Positions 1 through 10,513 of a DNA stretch of 64,000 nucleotides are shown here, in pieces. A program made the translations under genes and the position numbers. The stretch covers positions 1-64,000 of the forward strand of contig CAKZKA010000142.1 in the NCBI GenBank assembly GCA_937120965.1, read 5' to 3'. The DNA is from an uncultured Chloroflexota bacterium (GTDB lineage Bacteria; Chloroflexota; Chloroflexia; Chloroflexales; Chloroflexaceae). Numbering within the stretch: position 1 is the stretch's first letter; every line of letters begins with the position of its first letter. A model generated the notes under the pieces. That model searched no databases. It saw nothing but the letters and a program-made list of their open reading frames with translations, and was not told the origin of the DNA.

Positions 1-24
1 GTCGAACCGCACCCCTGCCTGTGG

Positions 25-203
25 GGCGCCAGCCGCGCCCAACCGCGGTTGGCCAATGGGGAAACCGGGGTTCCCCAGGCCCCCTCCCTACCGTGAACAT
101 ACGGGGAAACCGGGGTTCCCCATCCCCTTGTCTGTGGAGGCGCCAGCCGCGCCCAACCGCGGTTGGCCAATGGGGAAACCGGGGTTCCCCAGGCCCCCTC
201 CCT
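25..203. repeat. Direct repeat carrying GGGGAAACC palindromes
   Basis: A block of about 65 bp occurs at 25-89 and again, apparently identical, at 139-203, an offset of 114 bp. Each copy holds the imperfect palindrome GGGGAAACCGGGGTTCCCC, and a third palindrome lies between them near 103-122. This is the same short palindrome family seen throughout the window. Bases 204-316 continue as repeat-like DNA with another palindrome near 293-311. No gene is supported in 1-316. Confidence 0.8.
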
Positions 204-316
204 GAGGAGAGGGTATCGGACTCCGCTCCTCAGCAGGGGGGAGGCTGGAAAGGGAACGAAACGCCCGGGAGCCTCCCGTCGGACAGGAGCGCGGGAAAAC
301 CCGGTTTCCCCTACGT

Positions 317-1861
317 TCACCTCAACGGTCGGAGCGAGTCCGCGGGGAACTGCGCCTCGCAGACGTGGAGCAGGGCCCAGATAGTGCCCAGTTGCAAACC
401 CATGTTCAGCACGTGCAGGTTCTCAAACACATTATGGGCCGCTACCGCGACAACCACCCCCAGTCCGCCGGCTGCCACTCCAGACCACAACCAGCCGCGC
501 GCCGCCCGTACGGCACGCAGCGCCTGGGCCAGCACCGCGCCGATCAACAGCAGGTAGGCCGTCAGGCCAACCACACCAGCCTCGGCGGCGATATGCAGGT
601 AGTAGTTGTGCGCGTGGCCCCGCGACCCATACCACGGCCGCACGCTGAACAGCGGCGCGTCAGGACCGGGGGTGCGCTCATAGGCGACGCTGTAGTTGCC
701 TGGCCCGACACCGAGCAAGGGCCGGCTGCGGAACATGTTCCAGCCGGCCTGGAGATGGGCCATCCGCTCCACCACGGCGAAATTCTCGGGGGTCACAGCC
801 ACGCCGCGCACGTCGAAGAGGCGCAGGTTTCGCGCCAGGCTGATGGCGCGCTGCTCGACCGCATCTGGCAAGAGGCCGCCCCCACCGAGCGCCAGGAGCA
901 CTACCCCCACCCCGGCCACGGCTACCACGAGTTGTCGAACCAGCGCGCGCACGTCCCCGGGCAGCAAGACGAAGGCGGCGCCCAGCAGGGCGAGCATGCC
1001 GGCCATAGCGCCAAGCCACCCGCCTCGCGAGAAACTGGCGATCAGCGCCCCGCCGGTCAGCAGTGCCGCCACGCTCGCAAGCGCCAGGGTGAGGCGGGCC
1101 AGGCGACGCGACCCTCCTCTCGACAGGCCCACCAGGGCAAACAGCGCCAGCCCCACAGCCAGCGGCCAGGCCTGGTTCATGTACCCGGCGAACGAGTTGG
1201 GTTGCCCGATCGTTCCATAGGCCCGCACCCGCCCGCCCCCGATACCGAAACTCTCGGGGCCCAGCCCCAGGGCAAACTGGACCAGGCCCAGCGCGCCTGT
1301 CGCTGCCGGGGCGGCCAGCAGGCAGAGCAGCAGGCCCTGAACCCGCCAGGAGGAGGCGCCGGCCCTCCCTTCCACCCCCCGCCTGGCCCCCAGGGCGCGC
1401 AGGGCCAGCACATAGACCAGCAGCACCGTGGCCCACCGCGCCGTCTCACGCAACCCTTCGGCGCGGCTAAAGGGCGTAAACACCGCCGAAAGCCCCAGCG
1501 TCCACACAAAGACAGCCAGGGGCGCGAAGAGCGCCCCCAGGGCCAGCGGTTGCTCGGGGAAGGCAAGCACGTGGAGACCCAGACTGGCCGCCGCGAGCAG
1601 CAGGGCCGCCTGGGTCACCGTCAGTCCGCCAGGCAGGAGCCAGACCTCCTGCACCGGCACCGACAGCACCAGCAGATACAGCGCCCAGATCGGGTCGAGC
1701 AGGGCCAGGGTAGCGGCCACAGCGCCCACCACGAGCAGCGCGGCCAGGGTGAGTGGCAGGGTTGCCACGCCCAGGCCCAGAGCGACGGCGCTGACCAGGG
1801 CCACCAGCCACACGCGCCACGCGCTCGCCCCGGCGCCCCGGGTCCTCACGCGCCAGCCCAT
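317..1861 (-). CDS. O-antigen ligase / Wzy-like polymerase membrane protein
   Basis: The protein has 514 residues and about 10-12 hydrophobic helices. A loop near residues 215-230 reads GTIGQPNSFAGYMN, and a second motif, HAHNYYLHIAAEAGVVG, lies near residue 420. Both are hallmarks of the Wzy_C/O-antigen ligase superfamily, which ligates or polymerises lipid-linked glycans on the outer face of the membrane. It is the last gene of a three-gene leftward operon, after the sugar transferase and the epimerase. The epimerase stop is directly adjacent; a GTG at 1864 is an alternative start. The substrate is unknown, and ligase versus polymerase cannot be told from sequence. Confidence 0.85.
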   Translation of the reverse strand: MGWRVRTRGAGASAWRVWLVALVSAVALGLGVATLPLTLAALLVVGAVAATLALLDPIWALYLLVLSVPVQEVWLLPGGLTVTQAALLLAAASLGLHVLAFPEQPLALGALFAPLAVFVWTLGLSAVFTPFSRAEGLRETARWATVLLVYVLALRALGARRGVEGRAGASSWRVQGLLLCLLAAPAATGALGLVQFALGLGPESFGIGGGRVRAYGTIGQPNSFAGYMNQAWPLAVGLALFALVGLSRGGSRRLARLTLALASVAALLTGGALIASFSRGGWLGAMAGMLALLGAAFVLLPGDVRALVRQLVVAVAGVGVVLLALGGGGLLPDAVEQRAISLARNLRLFDVRGVAVTPENFAVVERMAHLQAGWNMFRSRPLLGVGPGNYSVAYERTPGPDAPLFSVRPWYGSRGHAHNYYLHIAAEAGVVGLTAYLLLIGAVLAQALRAVRAARGWLWSGVAAGGLGVVVAVAAHNVFENLHVLNMGLQLGTIWALLHVCEAQFPADSLRPLR

Positions 1862-1864
1862 CAC

Positions 1865-2815
1865 CTACAACTCACCCCGGCGCCGAAGCTCTTCGCGGAA
1901 CCAGGGAATGGTCTGCTCCAGCCCCGCTTCCAGAGACACCAGCGGCTCCCAGCCCAGCACGCGGCGCGCTTTGGCAATGTCCGGCTGGCGCACCTGTGGA
2001 TCATCGCGGGTGCGCAGATCCTTATACACGATAGGACTCTTGCTGCCGGTCAGTTTGATCACCACATCGGCGAACTCTCGAATCGTAAACTCGCCGGGAT
2101 TACCGATATTGACCGGCTCAACTTCATCGGAGAACAGCAGGCGATAGACCCCTTCAACCAGATCGCTCACATACTGGAAACTGCGGGTCTGCGAACCATC
2201 GCCATACACTGTAAGCGGTTCATTTTTCAGAGCCTGCTGGATAAAATTAGGCACCACCCGGCCATCCCGCAGGCGCATCCGCGGCCCATAGGTATTAAAG
2301 ATCCGCACGATGCGAGTATCGAGGCCGTGGTAATTATGGTAGGCCATCGTCATGGCCTCGGCAAACCGCTTGGCCTCATCGTAGACCCCGCGCGGCCCGA
2401 CGGGGTTGACATGACCGTAGTAGCTCTCCGGCTGGGGATGCACCTGGGGATCGCCGTACACCTCGGACGTAGACGCCAGCAAAAAGCGCGCCCCCTTGGC
2501 CTTGGCGAGGCCCAGGGCCTTGTGCGTGCCCAGAGCGCCAACCTTCAGAGTCTGGATGGGCAGTTCCAGGTAGTCAATAGGCGAGGCCGGCGAAGCAAAG
2601 TGCAGGATCGCATCGAGCGGCCCATCAACGTAGATATAGTTCGTAACGTCGTGCTTGATGAACATGAAGCGAGGATGGCCCGCGAGGTGCGCGATATTAT
2701 CCGTGGTGCCGGTGATCAGATTATCCATCGCGATCACCTCGTGGCCCTCGCTGAGAAACCGATCAGTCAGATGGGAGCCAAGGAATCCGGCGCCACCGGT
2801 AATAAGCACGCGCAT
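1865..2815 (-). CDS. UDP-glucuronate decarboxylase-like NAD-dependent epimerase/dehydratase
   Basis: This 316-residue extended SDR starts [16 protein letters not shown], the Rossmann GxxGxxG motif for NAD. It carries ASPASPIDY, the STSEVYGDP strand, YDEAK (catalytic YxxxK) and [10 protein letters not shown]. Together these are diagnostic of the UDP-xylose synthase/UDP-glucuronate decarboxylase group. It probably makes a nucleotide sugar for the glycan built by its operon partners. ATG 2815 was chosen because it follows a GAGGGAAGG ribosome site and begins directly at the Rossmann fold; an upstream in-frame start would overlap the preceding gene. It lies 22 bp after the sugar transferase. The exact product (UDP-xylose or a related sugar) is inferred. 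Confidence 0.9.
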   Translation of the reverse strand: MRVLITGGAGFLGSHLTDRFLSEGHEVIAMDNLITGTTDNIAHLAGHPRFMFIKHDVTNYIYVDGPLDAILHFASPASPIDYLELPIQTLKVGALGTHKALGLAKAKGARFLLASTSEVYGDPQVHPQPESYYGHVNPVGPRGVYDEAKRFAEAMTMAYHNYHGLDTRIVRIFNTYGPRMRLRDGRVVPNFIQQALKNEPLTVYGDGSQTRSFQYVSDLVEGVYRLLFSDEVEPVNIGNPGEFTIREFADVVIKLTGSKSPIVYKDLRTRDDPQVRQPDIAKARRVLGWEPLVSLEAGLEQTIPWFREELRRRGEL

Positions 2816-2837
2816 GCTGAGCCTTCCCTCTCCGTGG

Positions 2838-4352
2838 TCAATAGGCGCCGCGACCACTGATCAGCACTGGAATAAGCATCAGCAGGATGCGCAGATCCAT
2901 GCTCACTGACCAGTTCTCGGCGTAGTAGATATCGAGCCGCACCTGTTCATCGAACGACATATCGCTTCGTCCCAGGGCCTGAGCGAGCCCGGCGCACCCC
3001 GGCAATACCTCCAGCCGGCGACGGTGCCAGGGTTCATAGCGCGCCACCTCGTCGGGAAGCGCAGGACGGGGACCAATCAGGCTCATCTCCCCATGCAGCA
3101 CGTTCCAGAACTGCGGCAATTCGTCGAGGCTACTCCGGCGCAAGAACCGCCCCAGGCGGGTGATGCGCGGGTCGTCGCGCATCTTAAATAACGGTCCATC
3201 GGCCTCATTCCGCGTTGCCAGGGCGGCCTTCTGCGCCTCAGCATCGGGCACCATCGTTCGGAACTTGTAGCACACAAACGGCTGGCCACCCTTGCCGACG
3301 CGCACCTGGCGAAACAGTACCGGACCGCGCGAATCGAGCTTGATCAGCAGCGCGATGAGCGCCGCCAGGGGCACCACAAACGGAGCGGTCAGGAGCACCG
3401 TCGTCACATCAATGGCGCGCTTGAGCAGCAGATTGGCGCCACTCAGCCGGATCTCCTTGGGCCGCAGCAACGGCACTCCGCTGAGTTGCAGCACATCCAC
3501 CCGGTCGAAGCTCAACTGGTACACGTCTGGAGCGAGCTGGTACTTCACCCCCAGGCGCTGACAAACGGCCACCAGTTCCGGCAAACGCCCCTGCTCCGAC
3601 AACGGCAGGGCCAGAATGACCTGCTGCGCGCCACTCTGCACAACGGCCCGCTCCAGGTCATCCACCGTGCCCAGGTGGCGATAGACTCGCGTGGCCCGGC
3701 CATTCTCAACGATGGGCCGATCGTCCACATACCCCACCAGCGTATAGCCCAGCCCTGGCGACGAGGCGATGCCATTCATCACCTGCTGGCCCAGGCCGGT
3801 TCCACCGACCACCAGCACCCGATCCTGGCCGGCCCCGTGAGACCAGCGCCAGTGCCGCACGCTCGCGAGCGCGATCCGCCAGCCGCTGAGAAGGGCGAAG
3901 ATACTTACGCCGGCGAAGGCAAAGATCAACCGCGAGTAGTAAAACGGTTTGTAGAGGAAGACAAAAATGATCAACAGAGCCAACCCGGTAACCAGGCTGT
4001 TAAAGATGATACCGAGTTGATCGAACAGGCTCAACCGGGGAGAAGTTCGATACAGGCCCCGACCGGCGAAGCGCAGCGCCAGGAACAGCATCAGCGGCAG
4101 GACCGAGGGGAGCAAAAAGGCCTTGAACTCCACCTGGTTCATTGTCGCGACTTCGAGCACGACGCGGTCGAAGGGTGGAGGCCAGTCGGCCAGGTAGCGC
4201 AACCAGTAGGCAATCGCAAAACCGGCGAAGATCAGCGCCTGATCGAGGGCCACCACCCCCACCAGGGCCAGACGACGCAGACGCCGCCCAACCCAGGGCT
4301 GATCCGTGGAAGGCAATACCGGCTGAGTGGTCTGGTGGATGCTTCTGTCCAT
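2838..4352 (-). CDS. Undecaprenyl-phosphate sugar phosphotransferase (polyprenyl glycosylphosphotransferase)
   Basis: The protein has 504 residues. An N-terminal block of about five membrane helices leads to a Rossmann-like CoA-binding domain ([14 protein letters not shown]), then a C-terminal bacterial sugar transferase domain beginning near [11 protein letters not shown]. The C-terminal domain contains [37 protein letters not shown] and IGPRPALP, the signature of WbaP/WcaJ-type enzymes. Such enzymes start exopolysaccharide or O-antigen synthesis by moving a sugar phosphate onto undecaprenyl phosphate. ATG 4352 has GGGAG upstream; 32 further upstream codons are open but rich in Arg/Gly and unlike the family. 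It is the first gene of the operon. Confidence 0.9.
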   Translation of the reverse strand: MDRSIHQTTQPVLPSTDQPWVGRRLRRLALVGVVALDQALIFAGFAIAYWLRYLADWPPPFDRVVLEVATMNQVEFKAFLLPSVLPLMLFLALRFAGRGLYRTSPRLSLFDQLGIIFNSLVTGLALLIIFVFLYKPFYYSRLIFAFAGVSIFALLSGWRIALASVRHWRWSHGAGQDRVLVVGGTGLGQQVMNGIASSPGLGYTLVGYVDDRPIVENGRATRVYRHLGTVDDLERAVVQSGAQQVILALPLSEQGRLPELVAVCQRLGVKYQLAPDVYQLSFDRVDVLQLSGVPLLRPKEIRLSGANLLLKRAIDVTTVLLTAPFVVPLAALIALLIKLDSRGPVLFRQVRVGKGGQPFVCYKFRTMVPDAEAQKAALATRNEADGPLFKMRDDPRITRLGRFLRRSSLDELPQFWNVLHGEMSLIGPRPALPDEVARYEPWHRRRLEVLPGCAGLAQALGRSDMSFDEQVRLDIYYAENWSVSMDLRILLMLIPVLISGRGAY

Positions 4353-4673
4353 CCGGGTTCTCCCGCCTACCCGGCCGTTGCGAGCGGGGCCGACGCGCCC
4401 GCGCCGCCAGGCAGAGCAGGGGCAGGGCTCCGCCTGTTGCTCTACCACTAGCTACTCACGCCGGCCCGGTCGGAGACGAGCCGTAACGTGGTGGATAACG
4501 CGCAAGATCCTGACTCGAGTGCGGCGACCCATGCGACTATCGATCGGCTGGCGTGCGAGCTGAATATACGCGGATTGTACCATACAACCCGGGAGCGCCA
4601 CCGGTCCAGCGCTCCGCAGGCCGCGAGGAGACGTAGCCCCCTACGGCGGGATACATCAGGGCTAACGTTGCTG

Positions 4674-4811
4674 TCAGACCACCTGCTGCGTACCGTCGTT
4701 GACGCCATCTCCAGCATCAGTGGCTCGGGAGCGGAGACTCTCCAGGTACAGAGAGATACCGGGAATCGCTGCGACCATCAGCATGAGCGCGAGAAGAACA
4801 AGCCAGGCCAT
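4674..4811 (-). CDS. Small single-pass membrane protein, hypothetical
   Basis: A 45-residue reading frame starts at ATG 4811 behind an AGAGGA ribosome-binding site. It opens with a strongly hydrophobic helix (MAWLVLLALMLMVAAIPG) followed by a short polar tail. Possible promoter elements (TTGCGC and TAGGAT, 16 bp apart) lie further upstream on the minus strand. A hairpin formed by CAGGGCAAG and CTTGCCCTG arms (about 4857-4890) lies between them and the start. No family is recognised. A short hydrophobic frame can occur by chance, so this remains tentative. Confidence 0.35.
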   Translation of the reverse strand: MAWLVLLALMLMVAAIPGISLYLESLRSRATDAGDGVNDGTQQVV

Positions 4812-5218
4812 ATGTCCTCTACAATCCTCACCCCGTGCGGATCTCAAATGCTTCCAGGGCAAGTCTGCCGCAAGGAGGGCTTGCCCTGCTTGAAGAACCC
4901 TCAACTCCTGGTAGTGATACCGCCAGCGCAGCTTACAGGCATGTTGAGACCCGGCACAGAACGCTCAAGCGACACAACTTCCTGCTGGCCTGCCTTGCAT
5001 CATCGAAAGGCTCTCTATCCTACCACACTTGCGGCAGCGCGCAAGCAGCGGTAGAACCCTGGCGCGACCAGGCCCCGGTTTCTGGTATCATAGTGTTCGT
5101 TCGATGCGGTTTCGTCGCACAGCGACACGATGAACATGGGCTGTCTCCTGGGAGGGCTTGCCGCCCCTGCAGGCAGGGAGATGGGGAAACCTGGTTTCCC
5201 CATCTGTAGGAGTAAACG
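4812..5218. other. Intergenic region without a recognised gene
   Basis: This gap separates the small membrane protein from the DUF1992 gene. It contains the CAGGGCAAG/CTTGCCCTG hairpin, a possible extended -10 (TGGTATCAT) near 5083-5092, and one 19-bp GGGAAACC palindrome just upstream of the DUF1992 ribosome site. Nothing else coding was supported. Confidence 0.5.
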
Positions 5219-5692
5219 ATGCGCCGTAACGCTGCCAACGCCGGGCAACCGCCAGAGGAAACCGCAGCATCCCGCCAGGTCGCGTTCCGGGCCAGCGAAA
5301 GTCTGATCGAGCGCCGCATCCGCGAGGCTGAGGCCGCGGGCATGTTTCAGAACCTGCCCGGCGCGGGCAAACCACTACCCCCGGACGACGACGCCCACGT
5401 GCCCGAGGATCTGCGCGCTGGCTATCGCTTGTTGAAGAATGCGGGCTACGCTCCCTCGTGGATCGAGCTGCAAAAGCACATTTACGCCGAGCTTGCCGAT
5501 CTGGAGCGCTGGCTGGACCGTATCACCCGGCGCTGGGCAAGGACCGGCCCCCTGGAGCGAGAGCGTCTACGCGCGGAGTACGAGCAGAAGCTGCGGGACC
5601 TGAACCGGCAGATCACCACCTACAACCTCATCGCGCCACCTGCGGCCGGGCAACTGCCGCTGCGCCGGCCCGGCCGCGAGCTGGCCGATTAA
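5219..5692 (+). CDS. DUF1992 / DnaJ-homologue subfamily C member 28 domain protein
   Basis: The 157-residue soluble protein contains SLIERRIREAEAAGMFQNLP followed by GAGKPLPPDDD, the conserved DUF1992 core (DNAJC28 conserved domain). A charged helical tail follows that includes NRQITTYNLIAP. No J domain is present, as in other bacterial members. The function is unknown. The start at ATG 5219 has AGGAG seven bases upstream. The gene stands alone, convergent with gltB, with a GGGAAACC palindrome in the gap between them. Confidence 0.85.
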   Translation: MRRNAANAGQPPEETAASRQVAFRASESLIERRIREAEAAGMFQNLPGAGKPLPPDDDAHVPEDLRAGYRLLKNAGYAPSWIELQKHIYAELADLERWLDRITRRWARTGPLERERLRAEYEQKLRDLNRQITTYNLIAPPAAGQLPLRRPGRELAD

Positions 5693-5833
5693 GGGTTTCT
5701 CGGTTACGCGGATGATCGTCCGGGCGGGCGACACCCTCCCGGCTCCTCCCCCCGTCGGGCCGTGCCCACCCGGCGTCCTCTTTGACCCGGGGCAGGGGAA
5801 TGGGGAAACCCGGTTTCCCCATCCCACCCGAAC

Positions 5834-8800
5834 TCAGGCGGCGCGAGCGGCAGCCGGCTTCAGCTCCTCGGTGCCCTCGGCGGCATTCTCGATGCGCGCC
5901 ACCGCCTCGCGCGGCATCACGGTCCAGAACAGGTTGCGGTAGTTCTCCCAACGGGCGAGGATTTCGGCGCCACGGGGACTGCCAGTCAGCTCGACGTGGC
6001 GGCGGATCAACTGCTGCACCCGGGCCTCGTCGCGGGCGCTCATGGGCCGCAGTTCGATCAACTGCGGGTTGTAGCGCCGCTCGAAACTGCGGGTCTCATC
6101 CAGCACATAGGCGATGCCGCCGGTCATCCCGGCGCCGAAGTTGCGCCCCGTTGGCCCGAGGATCACAACCGCGCCGCCGGTCATGTACTCGCAGCCGTGG
6201 TCGCCCACGCCCTCCACCACGGCGACGGCCCCGCTGTTGCGCACAGCGAAGCGCTCACCAACCTGACCCGCGGCGTAGAGTTCGCCGCCGGTGGCGCCGT
6301 AGAGCAGCGTATTGCCGGCGATGACGTTCTCGTACCAGGCGAAGCGCGCCCGGGAGTCGGGGGCAACCACGATCACGCCACCGGCCATACCCTTGCCCAC
6401 GTAGTCATTCGCCTCGCCGGTCAGACGCAACTCTACCCCCGGCGCGTTGAAGGCGCCGAAACTCTGCCCGGCGCTTCCCCGCAGGTGAATGGTGATCGTC
6501 CCCGGCGGCAGGCCCTTATCGCCGTAGATCTGGCCGATAGCGCCTGCGAGGCGGGCGCCGACGCTCCGATCGCGATTGCGGATCGCATAGCTCAGGGTCA
6601 CCGGGCCGCGAGCGGCCAGGGCGCTGCGGGTATCGAGCATAATGCGGTCATTGAGCGTATCCTCTGCCGGCAGGAGGTTACCCTTACCGGCGTGGCGAAT
6701 CTCGTGATCGGCGATCATACGCGCCGCGCCGAGGACAGGCGTCAGATCCAGTTCATCGGCGCCGGGGTAGCCGGTGTGGCGCTGCCGCAAGAGGTCGGTG
6801 CGGCCCACCGCCTCATCGAGCGAGCGCAGGCCGAGGGAGGCCAGGATCTCGCGGATCTCCTGGGCGATGTAGCGGAAGAAGGCCATAACCATCTCGGGCT
6901 TGCCGGGGAACCTGGCGCGCAGTTCGGCGCGTTGCGTAGCGATACCGACGGGGCAGGTGTTATTGTGGCAGGCGCGGGCCATAATACAGCCCTCGGCCAC
7001 CAGGGCCGCCGTGCCGAATGAAAACTCGTCGGCGCCGAGGAGCGCGGCCATCACCACATCGCGCCCTGTCTTCAGCCCGCCGTCAGCGCGCACGCGCACC
7101 CGCCCGCGCAGCCCGTTGAGCACCAGGGTCTGCTGGGTTTCGGCCAGGCCCAGCTCCCAGGGCAACCCAACGTTTTTGATGCTGCTGAGCGGCGCCGCGC
7201 CGGTACCGCCGGCGTGTCCGCTGATCAGGATAATGTCGGCGTAGCCCTTGGCAACGCCAGCGGCGATCGTGCCCACGCCAGCGGTAGCCACCAGCTTGAC
7301 ACTGACGGTGGCGTTGGGGTTGACCTGCTTGAGATCGTAGATCAGTTGCGCCAGATCCTCGATACTGTAGATATCGTGGTGCGGTGGGGGCGAGATCAGC
7401 GCCACACCGGGAACAGTATGGCGAATACGGGCGATCTCCTCGTTGACCTTGTGGCCGGGCAACTGCCCACCCTCGCCCGGCTTAGCCCCCTGGGCCATCT
7501 TGATCTGCAACTCGCTGGCGCTAGCCAGATAGGCCGGCGTCACACCGAAGCGCCCCGAGGCCACCTGCTTGATGCGGCTGTTGCGCTCATCTTTGAAGCG
7601 CTCGGCGTCCTCGCCGCCCTCACCGCTGTTGGCCAGACCGCCCAGGCGGTTCATGGCGATCGACAGCGTCTCATGAGCCTCTTTGCTGGTCGAGCCGTGG
7701 CTCATCGCCGCGGTGCTGAAGCGCCTGACAATCGCCTCAATCGGTTCAACCTCATCGAGTGGCACGGGCGGACCGGCGGGCACCATCTCCAGCAGATCGC
7801 GCAGTTCCGTGGGCGGGCGGGCGTGTACCAGATCGGCGTAGGCGCGGTAGAGCGCGTAGCCTTCGGGACTGATGCGGTCGCGGCTATCGCCGTTGAGGGC
7901 ATAGGGGTTCTGCACTGCCCGGTGCAGGGCGTGGATGACGGCGGGGCTGAAGGCGTGGTACTCGCCGTCCTTCTTGAACTTGTAGAACCCGGGGTGCGGC
8001 AGCGCCGGGGCGGCATCGCCGAAGGCGCGGCGCTGGCGGGCGCGCACGTCGTGCTCCAGCTTCTCCAGGCCCACGCCACCGATGCGCGACGGCGTGCCGG
8101 TGAAGCACGTATCGATCAGGTGCTGGTCAAGGCCCACCGCTTCGAAGATCTGCGCGCCGCAGTAGCTATCGAGGGTGGAGATGCCCATCTTTGACATCAC
8201 CTTGAGCAACCCCTTCTCGAGCGAGACGATCAAATTGTGTTCGGCCTCTTCGGCCAGGGTGCGCGAGCGTGGATCATCGCGCACCTTCTCGACGGGAGCG
8301 CTGGCTGCCTTTTGCCGCAGGGCCTCACGCTCCAGGGCGATCTGGCGCACGCTGGCAAGGGCCAGGTAGGGATTGACCGCCTCGGCGCCATAGCCGGTCA
8401 GACAGGCCAGGTGGTGCACCTCGCGCAGTTCGCCGGTTTCGGCCACCAGGCTGCACAGCGTGCGCAGGCCCGTGCGGATCAGGTGATGGTGGACAGCGCC
8501 GACGGCCAGGAGCGCGGGCACCGGCGCGTGGGAGGGGTCCACACCCCGATCGCTGATGATCAAGATCGACACGCCGCTGCGCACGGCCTCGGCAGCTTCG
8601 ACACGCAAACGCTCCAGCGCCTCGGCCAGCGTCTCATCAGGGCGGAGCAGGGCCATCACGGTGGCCACGCGGAGCGCCGGGTCGCTCTGCGCGCGCACAG
8701 CGGCGATCTGCGCGTCCGTCAGCACCGGCGAGGTCAGTTGAAGCAGATGGGCATGTTCGGGCGTCTCGGTGAGCACATTGCCGCGCCGACCCAGGGCGAC

Positions 8801-10438
8801 GCTGAGCGACATCACCATCTCTTCGCGCAGCGGGTCAATCGGCGGGTTGGTCACCTCGGCGAAGCGCTGTTTGAAGTACTGGTAGAGCGGGCGGCCCAGT
8901 TCTAACTGCGAGAGCACCGCCGCGGGCGTATCATCGCCCATGGAGCCTACCGGCTCGTGGCCGGTGCTGGCCATAGGTTTCAGAATAACGCTCAACTCCT
9001 CGGCGGTATAGCCAAAGGCCATCTGCAACGGCGGCAAATCGGCGTCCTTCAGGGCATCCGCTTCCGGGGCTGCCAGCTCCGAGGGCAGCGCGCACAGATG
9101 CTGGCCAACCCAGGCGCTGTAGGGGCGAAGACCGGCGAGGTAGCTCTTCACATCTTCGTTGGTGAAGAAGTGGCCGGTGGCAGTATCAACGGCGATCATC
9201 TGCCCGGGACCGAGCTTACCCTTGTGAACGACGCGGCGATCATCCACACTCACTGCGCCAACTTCAGATCCGGCGAACACCAGCCCATCATCGGTGACAA
9301 TGTAGCGCGCAGGACGCAGGCCGTTCCGGTCGAGGGCCGTACCCACAATACGCCCGTCGGAGAAGGTCAGGGCAGCGGGGCCATCCCACGGCTCGATCAG
9401 GCAGGCGTGGTACTGGTAAAAGGCGCGCAGGGCCGGCGGCAGATCGGGCACCTTCTCCCAGGCCTCGGGCACCAGCATGGTCAGCGCGTGGCGAATGTCG
9501 CGCCCGCCGATCACCAGCAACTCAAGGGCATTATCGAGCATCGCCGAGTCGGAGCCACGCTCATCGAGGACCGGCGTGAGGGCTGCCGGGCCATCCACCG
9601 GACCGGCGGCGAGAAAATCAGCGGGCAGGTGCAGCACCGCCTGGCGCGCGCGCATCCAGTTGGCATTGCCCTGGATGGTGTTAATCTCGCCATTATGGGA
9701 GAGCATGCGGAAGGGCTGCGCCCGCTCCCAGGTGGGGAAGGTATTGGTCGAATAGCGCTGGTGGTACACCGCGATAGCGGTGGTAAAGGCCGGGTCGCGC
9801 AGATCGTGGTAGAAATTGGCCAGATGGCTGCCGAGGAGCAACCCCTTGTAGACAACCGTGCGGCTGGAGAGCGAGGGCACGTAGGCGGCGATATGCTCGC
9901 GCAGGAAGGCGGCCTCGATCGCCTTGCGGACCAGGTACAGGGTGCGCTCAAAGGCGACATCGTCGAGACCGGCGGGGCGAGCAATCAGGGCCTGGCGGAT
10001 CAACGGCATCGCCACCCGCGCGCGCTGCCCGAGGGCCTCGGGGTCAACCGGAACGTCGCGCCAGGCCAGGAGCGTCAGGTTGCGCTCAGCGAGGGCCCGG
10101 GCGACGATGGTACACGCAGCCGCGCTGGCGCCCTCGGCCTGCGGCAGAAAGAACATTCCCACCGCCAGATCCGCCGGCTGCAACGTGATGCCCTGGCGAC
10201 GCAACTCGCGGAGCATCAACTCGCGTGGGATCTGGGTGAGCACGCCAGCGCCATCGCCTGTTTTCGCATCGTCGGCGACCGCGCCGCGATGCTCCAGGTT
10301 TCCGAGGGCCTCAAGGGCCATGGAGAGGATCTCGTGGCCGGGCTGACCACTGATCCGGGCGACAAAGCCGATCCCGCAGGCGTCGTGCTCAAAACGCGGG
10401 TCGTACAATCCGTGAGCGTCGCGCACAGGAAGTTGCAT
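5834..10438 (-). CDS. gltB: Glutamate synthase large subunit
   Basis: The 1534-residue protein has the full length of GltB. A short propeptide precedes HDACGIGF, where Cys21 would become the N-terminal glutaminase nucleophile after processing. The class II amidotransferase domain covers about residues 21-430. The central and FMN-binding synthase domains follow. CIMARACHNNTCPVG near residue 1150 matches the C-x5-C-x4-C ligands of the [3Fe-4S] cluster. The C-terminal GxGxG beta-helix ends the protein. It converts 2-oxoglutarate and glutamine to two glutamates. No gltD small subunit is adjacent. ATG 10438 is preferred over GTG 10447 because AAGGTGG lies at the right spacing. A terminator-bearing leader precedes it. 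Confidence 0.97.
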   Translation of the reverse strand: MQLPVRDAHGLYDPRFEHDACGIGFVARISGQPGHEILSMALEALGNLEHRGAVADDAKTGDGAGVLTQIPRELMLRELRRQGITLQPADLAVGMFFLPQAEGASAAACTIVARALAERNLTLLAWRDVPVDPEALGQRARVAMPLIRQALIARPAGLDDVAFERTLYLVRKAIEAAFLREHIAAYVPSLSSRTVVYKGLLLGSHLANFYHDLRDPAFTTAIAVYHQRYSTNTFPTWERAQPFRMLSHNGEINTIQGNANWMRARQAVLHLPADFLAAGPVDGPAALTPVLDERGSDSAMLDNALELLVIGGRDIRHALTMLVPEAWEKVPDLPPALRAFYQYHACLIEPWDGPAALTFSDGRIVGTALDRNGLRPARYIVTDDGLVFAGSEVGAVSVDDRRVVHKGKLGPGQMIAVDTATGHFFTNEDVKSYLAGLRPYSAWVGQHLCALPSELAAPEADALKDADLPPLQMAFGYTAEELSVILKPMASTGHEPVGSMGDDTPAAVLSQLELGRPLYQYFKQRFAEVTNPPIDPLREEMVMSLSVALGRRGNVLTETPEHAHLLQLTSPVLTDAQIAAVRAQSDPALRVATVMALLRPDETLAEALERLRVEAAEAVRSGVSILIISDRGVDPSHAPVPALLAVGAVHHHLIRTGLRTLCSLVAETGELREVHHLACLTGYGAEAVNPYLALASVRQIALEREALRQKAASAPVEKVRDDPRSRTLAEEAEHNLIVSLEKGLLKVMSKMGISTLDSYCGAQIFEAVGLDQHLIDTCFTGTPSRIGGVGLEKLEHDVRARQRRAFGDAAPALPHPGFYKFKKDGEYHAFSPAVIHALHRAVQNPYALNGDSRDRISPEGYALYRAYADLVHARPPTELRDLLEMVPAGPPVPLDEVEPIEAIVRRFSTAAMSHGSTSKEAHETLSIAMNRLGGLANSGEGGEDAERFKDERNSRIKQVASGRFGVTPAYLASASELQIKMAQGAKPGEGGQLPGHKVNEEIARIRHTVPGVALISPPPHHDIYSIEDLAQLIYDLKQVNPNATVSVKLVATAGVGTIAAGVAKGYADIILISGHAGGTGAAPLSSIKNVGLPWELGLAETQQTLVLNGLRGRVRVRADGGLKTGRDVVMAALLGADEFSFGTAALVAEGCIMARACHNNTCPVGIATQRAELRARFPGKPEMVMAFFRYIAQEIREILASLGLRSLDEAVGRTDLLRQRHTGYPGADELDLTPVLGAARMIADHEIRHAGKGNLLPAEDTLNDRIMLDTRSALAARGPVTLSYAIRNRDRSVGARLAGAIGQIYGDKGLPPGTITIHLRGSAGQSFGAFNAPGVELRLTGEANDYVGKGMAGGVIVVAPDSRARFAWYENVIAGNTLLYGATGGELYAAGQVGERFAVRNSGAVAVVEGVGDHGCEYMTGGAVVILGPTGRNFGAGMTGGIAYVLDETRSFERRYNPQLIELRPMSARDEARVQQLIRRHVELTGSPRGAEILARWENYRNLFWTVMPREAVARIENAAEGTEELKPAAARAA

Positions 10439-10459
10439 CGTTACCACCTTACACTCAAG

Positions 10460-10512
10460 AAAAAACAGACAAACGCCCGCCGAACCCTCGGGCCTTCGAG
10501 GGAGTGGCGGGC
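10460..10512 (-). terminator. Intrinsic terminator inside the gltB leader
   Basis: On the minus strand an outer stem GCCCGCC/GGCGGGC (10506-10512 with 10475-10481) encloses an inner stem CCCTCG/CGAGGG. The hairpin is followed by GTTTGTCTGTTTTTT. It lies about 20 bases before the gltB ribosome site and downstream of the gltB promoter, so it would stop transcription before gltB unless overcome. Confidence 0.75.
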
Positions 10513-10513
10513 A

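Noticed and set aside
365-2860. An 831-codon open frame on the plus strand
   Set aside because: It is antisense to the O-antigen ligase and epimerase genes, both with clear family motifs. Its product is rich in His, Gln, Arg and Pro, as expected for a high-GC shadow frame.
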